Shown here: positions 15,274 to 16,823 of the stretch, piece by piece
Layout: each line of letters begins with the position of its first letter
Position numbering within the stretch: position 1 is the stretch's first letter
From: Clostridiales bacterium
Lineage (GTDB): Bacteria; Bacillota; Clostridia; TANB77; CAG-508
Length of the DNA stretch: 16,823 nt
Reading direction: 5' to 3'
Assembly (NCBI GenBank): GCA_019417465.1
Contig: DXVF01000023.1
Location: 1 to 16,823 of the forward strand
Program-made: the position numbers and the translations under genes
Notes under the pieces: generated by a model
What the model was told of the DNA's origin: nothing
Seen by the model: the letters and a program-made list of their open reading frames with translations, nothing else
Databases searched by the model: none

Positions 15274-15295
15274 GTTTTTATATGTATTCAATTCT
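15274..15295 (+). repeat. Direct repeat R1, left copy (right copy at 15483-15504)
   Basis: A 22-base segment around TATGTATTCAATTCT matches 15483-15504 with one mismatch (A/G). The right copy lies inside the coding sequence of the small peptide (read on the other strand). It is one of three similar segments shared, in the same order, by the left and right halves of the locus. Confidence 0.8.
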
Positions 15296-15315
15296 AGAGA
15301 AATTTTGAAAACTGT

Positions 15316-15344
15316 TTGACAAATATAAAAAATAATGCTATACT
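15316..15344 (+). promoter_or_regulatory. Near-consensus promoter of the antisense RNA
   Basis: TTGACA (15316-15321), 17-base spacer, TATACT (15339-15344), with an extended -10 (TGC just before). This is among the best promoter matches in the window. Predicted start of transcription is about 15351, giving an RNA of about 67 nt to the terminator at 15417. Confidence 0.75.
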
Positions 15345-15363
15345 AATAGTAGCTTAAGCAAAA

Positions 15364-15385
15364 AGTCTGACAGACTAAATAGCAC
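15364..15385 (+). repeat. Direct repeat R2, left copy (right copy at 15551-15573)
   Basis: The two copies agree at 20 positions, with two mismatches and a one-base gap (shared parts CTGACA and AATAGCAC). The left copy also forms the inverted repeat AGTCTG-A-CAGACT. The right copy contains the peptide's start codon, so transcripts from the two convergent promoters are complementary here. Confidence 0.85.
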
Positions 15386-15386
15386 A

Positions 15387-15417
15387 GGTATGTGTGTAGA
15401 GACACATATCTTTTTTT
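15387..15417 (+). terminator. Terminator of the antisense RNA
   Basis: GGTATGTGT/ACACATATC (nine pairs, one G-T) with loop GTAGAG, followed by seven Ts (15411-15417). The loop matches the complement of the loop in the opposing terminator at 15424-15454. Confidence 0.85.
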
Positions 15418-15423
15418 ATGCTC

Positions 15424-15454
15424 AAAAAAACAGAGCAGGTAGAGAACTGCTCTG
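15424..15454 (-). terminator. Terminator of the small peptide mRNA
   Basis: CAGAGCAG/CTGCTCTG (15431-15438 with 15447-15454), loop TTCTCTAC on the minus strand, followed by seven Ts (15430-15424). It lies 10 bases after the peptide's stop codon. Its loop can kiss the loop of the antisense RNA terminator. Confidence 0.85.
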
Positions 15455-15464
15455 AACTGATAAA

Positions 15465-15560
15465 TCAGTTTTTGTTTGTTTGGTTTTTGTATGTATTCAA
15501 TTCTTCTTCCAATTTTTCAATTTTCTGAAGCAGAATCCATACTAACATGTAGCCTGACAT
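15465..15560 (-). CDS. 31-residue peptide, candidate type I toxin
   Basis: A gene too short for normal callers. ATG 15560 has AAAGGAGGTG 10 bases upstream, and it ends with TGA at 15465. The peptide starts MSGYMLVWILLQKIEKLEE and ends LNTYKNQTNKN: a short hydrophobic segment (about residues 4-11), then an amphipathic, charged helix with heptad-like leucines and isoleucines and a basic, polar tail. This size and layout resemble small membrane-active type I toxins such as Fst, but it lacks the Fst proline/tryptophan pattern and no family was recognised. It has its own promoter (15612-15640), leader hairpin and terminator, and it faces a convergent antisense RNA that covers its start codon. Toxicity is inference; a regulatory small peptide is the alternative. 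Confidence 0.7.
   Translation of the reverse strand: MSGYMLVWILLQKIEKLEEELNTYKNQTNKN
15483..15504 (+). repeat. Direct repeat R1, right copy
   Basis: Right partner of 15274-15295 (one mismatch in 22). It lies within the codons for the LNTYKN part of the small peptide on the minus strand. Confidence 0.8.
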
Positions 15561-15573
15561 ACTATAATAGCAC
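15551..15573 (+). repeat. Direct repeat R2, right copy, over the peptide start codon
   Basis: Right partner of 15364-15385. It spans codons 4 to 1 of the peptide, the spacer and the last bases of its Shine-Dalgarno sequence, the region that the antisense RNA would block. Confidence 0.85.
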
Positions 15574-15581
15574 CTCCTTTC

Positions 15582-15598
15582 TCAAAGATTTCCTTTGA
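15582..15598 (-). promoter_or_regulatory. Leader hairpin just upstream of the peptide RBS
   Basis: TCAAAG/CTTTGA (15582-15587 with 15593-15598), five-base loop, in the predicted roughly 45-base leader and touching the Shine-Dalgarno sequence. Leader helices that limit ribosome access are common in type I toxin mRNAs. Confidence 0.5.
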
Positions 15599-15611
15599 AA
15601 AGGATGTTCTT

Positions 15612-15640
15612 ATTATACTTTATTTTAACAGAAAAAACAA
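15612..15640 (-). promoter_or_regulatory. Promoter of the small peptide gene
   Basis: Minus strand TTGTTT (15640-15635), 17-base spacer, perfect TATAAT (15617-15612). Predicted transcription start near 15605; the mRNA to the terminator would be about 180 nt. Confidence 0.75.
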
Positions 15641-15647
15641 TGGAATT

Positions 15648-15818
15648 TTAAATATCTTTTAATCCTGTTACAAGATTAATTCTAATTTCAAAACAAACTT
15701 TTTTATAAAATTCATCTAACCCATCATCTTTATTATAGAATACTCTTATACTACCACAATTATCTTCTTTTTAATAAATTAAATCTGTTACTTTACCTTT
15801 TCTAGTTCCATTTTCTCC
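15648..15818 (-). pseudogene. Possible remnant of a small gene downstream of the DUF6076 gene
   Basis: Directly after the DUF6076 stop the same frame stays open except for one TAA (15773-15771): a short part ending GKVTDLIY, then KEDNCGSIRVFYNKDDGLDE and more, ending GLKDI at the stop at 15650-15648. No start codon or ribosome-binding site fits. The residue pattern looks protein-like rather than random, so it may be the decayed end of a small gene. No family was recognised. Confidence 0.3.
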
Positions 15819-16823
15819 TCATTTATTTTCCATCATCCAATTATACAAAGTATCTTCATCTAATTTGCCTTTTTTGAACAATTTAATATTTTCTTGTGCT
15901 TCTTTTTTCCATTTGTCAAAATCTTTCTTTAATTGTTTATTTTCTTTGTTTCTATATACTGTCATAACCTTTTGTTGATATGTTCTTCTATAAAGTAATA
16001 ATGCTGGATTACTTTCAAGACTCTTTTTATATGTTTCACTTGCTCCTTTATCTCTACAAGTTGGTGTACCATCAACATTTTTTAAATCACAATAAATTTC
16101 ATTTTGTCTAAAAGTTGGTATGAAATATCTACCACAAATTTGACAAGTTTTAATTGGTAAATTCTCTTGTCTTACTAATTGGTCTAGTATAGTAAAACAA
16201 ATACTTCTTAACTTTGTGCTTGTATAAACATTGTGTAATTCTAAATTTGGATTTTTATCTTCAATACCTTTTATTAAATGCTCTATACTTTCATTATGAT
16301 GATGGTTATGTATGTTTATATAATTATCTAAAATAACCTCTACATCTTGTGAATATGTATAAATATCATTGTGTTTAATTGTATAGGCAACAAATTTTGA
16401 ATATGTATTATATTCCTTTAATTCTTCATTTCCATTTAAGTTATATACAAAATCTACACATTTCTTAAAATTATCTTGCCATTCTAATAAATCATCTATA
16501 CTTGTGTTATAAATGTCTTCTAACATTTTCATAAATTCTACATCTGTTATGCATTCATCAGTTTTGGAATATATGTAAGGAGTATATTCTTTTATTAATT
16601 CAAAACCATAAGCATAAAAGAAAGTATTATATGCAGATTCAAAAGATGAAAAATCAGCATTTAAAAAATTTATTAACAATGAGCCTATACTTTCTGCATA
16701 ATGAATATAAATAGTTGAAGGCTGTCTAATAACTTCTTTCTTTTTATTTAATTTTGTTTTTGAAATATCTTTTTCTAATTCTAAATATACTCTTGTTTCA
16801 TCTTTCTTTTTTTCTTCATCATT
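15819..16823 (-). CDS. DUF6076-type protein, N terminus beyond right edge
   Basis: The frame is open through the right edge (no stop from 16823 to 15819), so the TTG at 16679 is not the true start; at least 48 further codons precede it, beginning NDEEKKKDETRVYLELEKD. The C-terminal part has the cysteine-rich pattern of DUF6076 proteins: KTCQICGRYFIPTFRQNEIY, then CDLKN and a further TCRDKG, probably a zinc-binding site. A histidine-rich patch NIHNHHHNES lies before it, and the tail is basic and helical (KKDFDKWKKEAQENIKLFKK). These proteins occur in Firmicutes mobile elements and prophages; their function is unknown. It is followed by a possible gene remnant and the small-peptide locus. Confidence 0.75.
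   Translation of the reverse strand, partial: NDEEKKKDETRVYLELEKDISKTKLNKKKEVIRQPSTIYIHYAESIGSLLINFLNADFSSFESAYNTFFYAYGFELIKEYTPYIYSKTDECITDVEFMKMLEDIYNTSIDDLLEWQDNFKKCVDFVYNLNGNEELKEYNTYSKFVAYTIKHNDIYTYSQDVEVILDNYINIHNHHHNESIEHLIKGIEDKNPNLELHNVYTSTKLRSICFTILDQLVRQENLPIKTCQICGRYFIPTFRQNEIYCDLKNVDGTPTCRDKGASETYKKSLESNPALLLYRRTYQQKVMTVYRNKENKQLKKDFDKWKKEAQENIKLFKKGKLDEDTLYNWMMENK

Larger units (their letters stand above)
15351..15417 (+). ncRNA. Small antisense RNA, candidate type I antitoxin
   Basis: A gene of about 67 bases bounded by a near-consensus promoter and an intrinsic terminator. No reading frame of note. Two segments target the opposing peptide mRNA. Bases 15364-15385 are complementary, with two mismatches and one bulge, to the mRNA region covering the end of the Shine-Dalgarno sequence, the start codon and codons 2-4. 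The terminator loop GTAGAG (15396-15401) is the exact complement of CTCTAC in the terminator loop of the peptide mRNA. This is the design known from par loci such as pAD1 (RNA I/RNA II): convergent transcripts, shared repeats and loop-loop contact. The antitoxin role is inferred. Confidence 0.65.

Noticed and set aside
1..16823. CRISPR array
   Set aside because: No regularly spaced direct repeats were seen; the only repeats are the two pairs at 15274-15573 and local inverted repeats.

Overview
The window is extremely AT-rich, with Shine-Dalgarno sites of the GGAGG type, short TAA-rich intergenic gaps and Firmicutes-type mobile-element genes. It looks like accessory DNA of a low-GC Bacillota (Clostridia- or Bacilli-like, probably gut-associated). 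No housekeeping gene is present except a tRNA fragment, so the host cannot be named more closely.

Layout. (1) Positions 3-827: the C-terminal part of a tyrosine integrase, cut by the left edge. (2) 1091-6063, minus strand: a tight cargo operon reading YhcG-type PDDEXK nuclease, small membrane protein, unknown 421-residue protein, then several GNAT acetyltransferase domains. (3) 6264-10380, minus strand: an integrative mobilizable element core made of a large serine recombinase, TnpV, a putative oriT, MobC and an HUH relaxase. (4) 10627-11108: a small unknown gene, a terminator, and the 3' part of a tRNA-Gln(UUG) that ends at the anticodon loop, which is the usual scar of integration into a tRNA gene. 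(5) 11109-13314: a gene-free stretch rich in hairpins (possible structured RNA), a pMV158-like oriT and a MobV/Pre relaxase. (6) 13361-15096, minus strand: an MFS transporter and a phage-like gene of different composition. (7) 15226-15640: a compact locus with two convergent small transcripts that looks like a par-type (type I) toxin-antitoxin system. (8) 15819-right edge: a DUF6076 protein.

Two signals stand out. First, four apparent +1 frameshifts (three in the serine recombinase, one in a GNAT gene) all fall exactly on an in-frame CGG codon followed by A. Skipping the C restores the frame and gives a glycine GGA at an expected glycine position each time. No other in-frame CGG exists in the AT-rich genes; the single exception is the atypical gene at 14626-15096. 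This points to CGG being unassigned or CGGA being read as a four-base codon in this host, or to a systematic sequence artefact. Second, the 15226-15640 locus encodes an untracked 31-residue peptide with its own promoter, RBS and terminator, facing a roughly 67-nt RNA that is antisense to its start codon through an imperfect direct repeat and has a loop complementary to its terminator loop.
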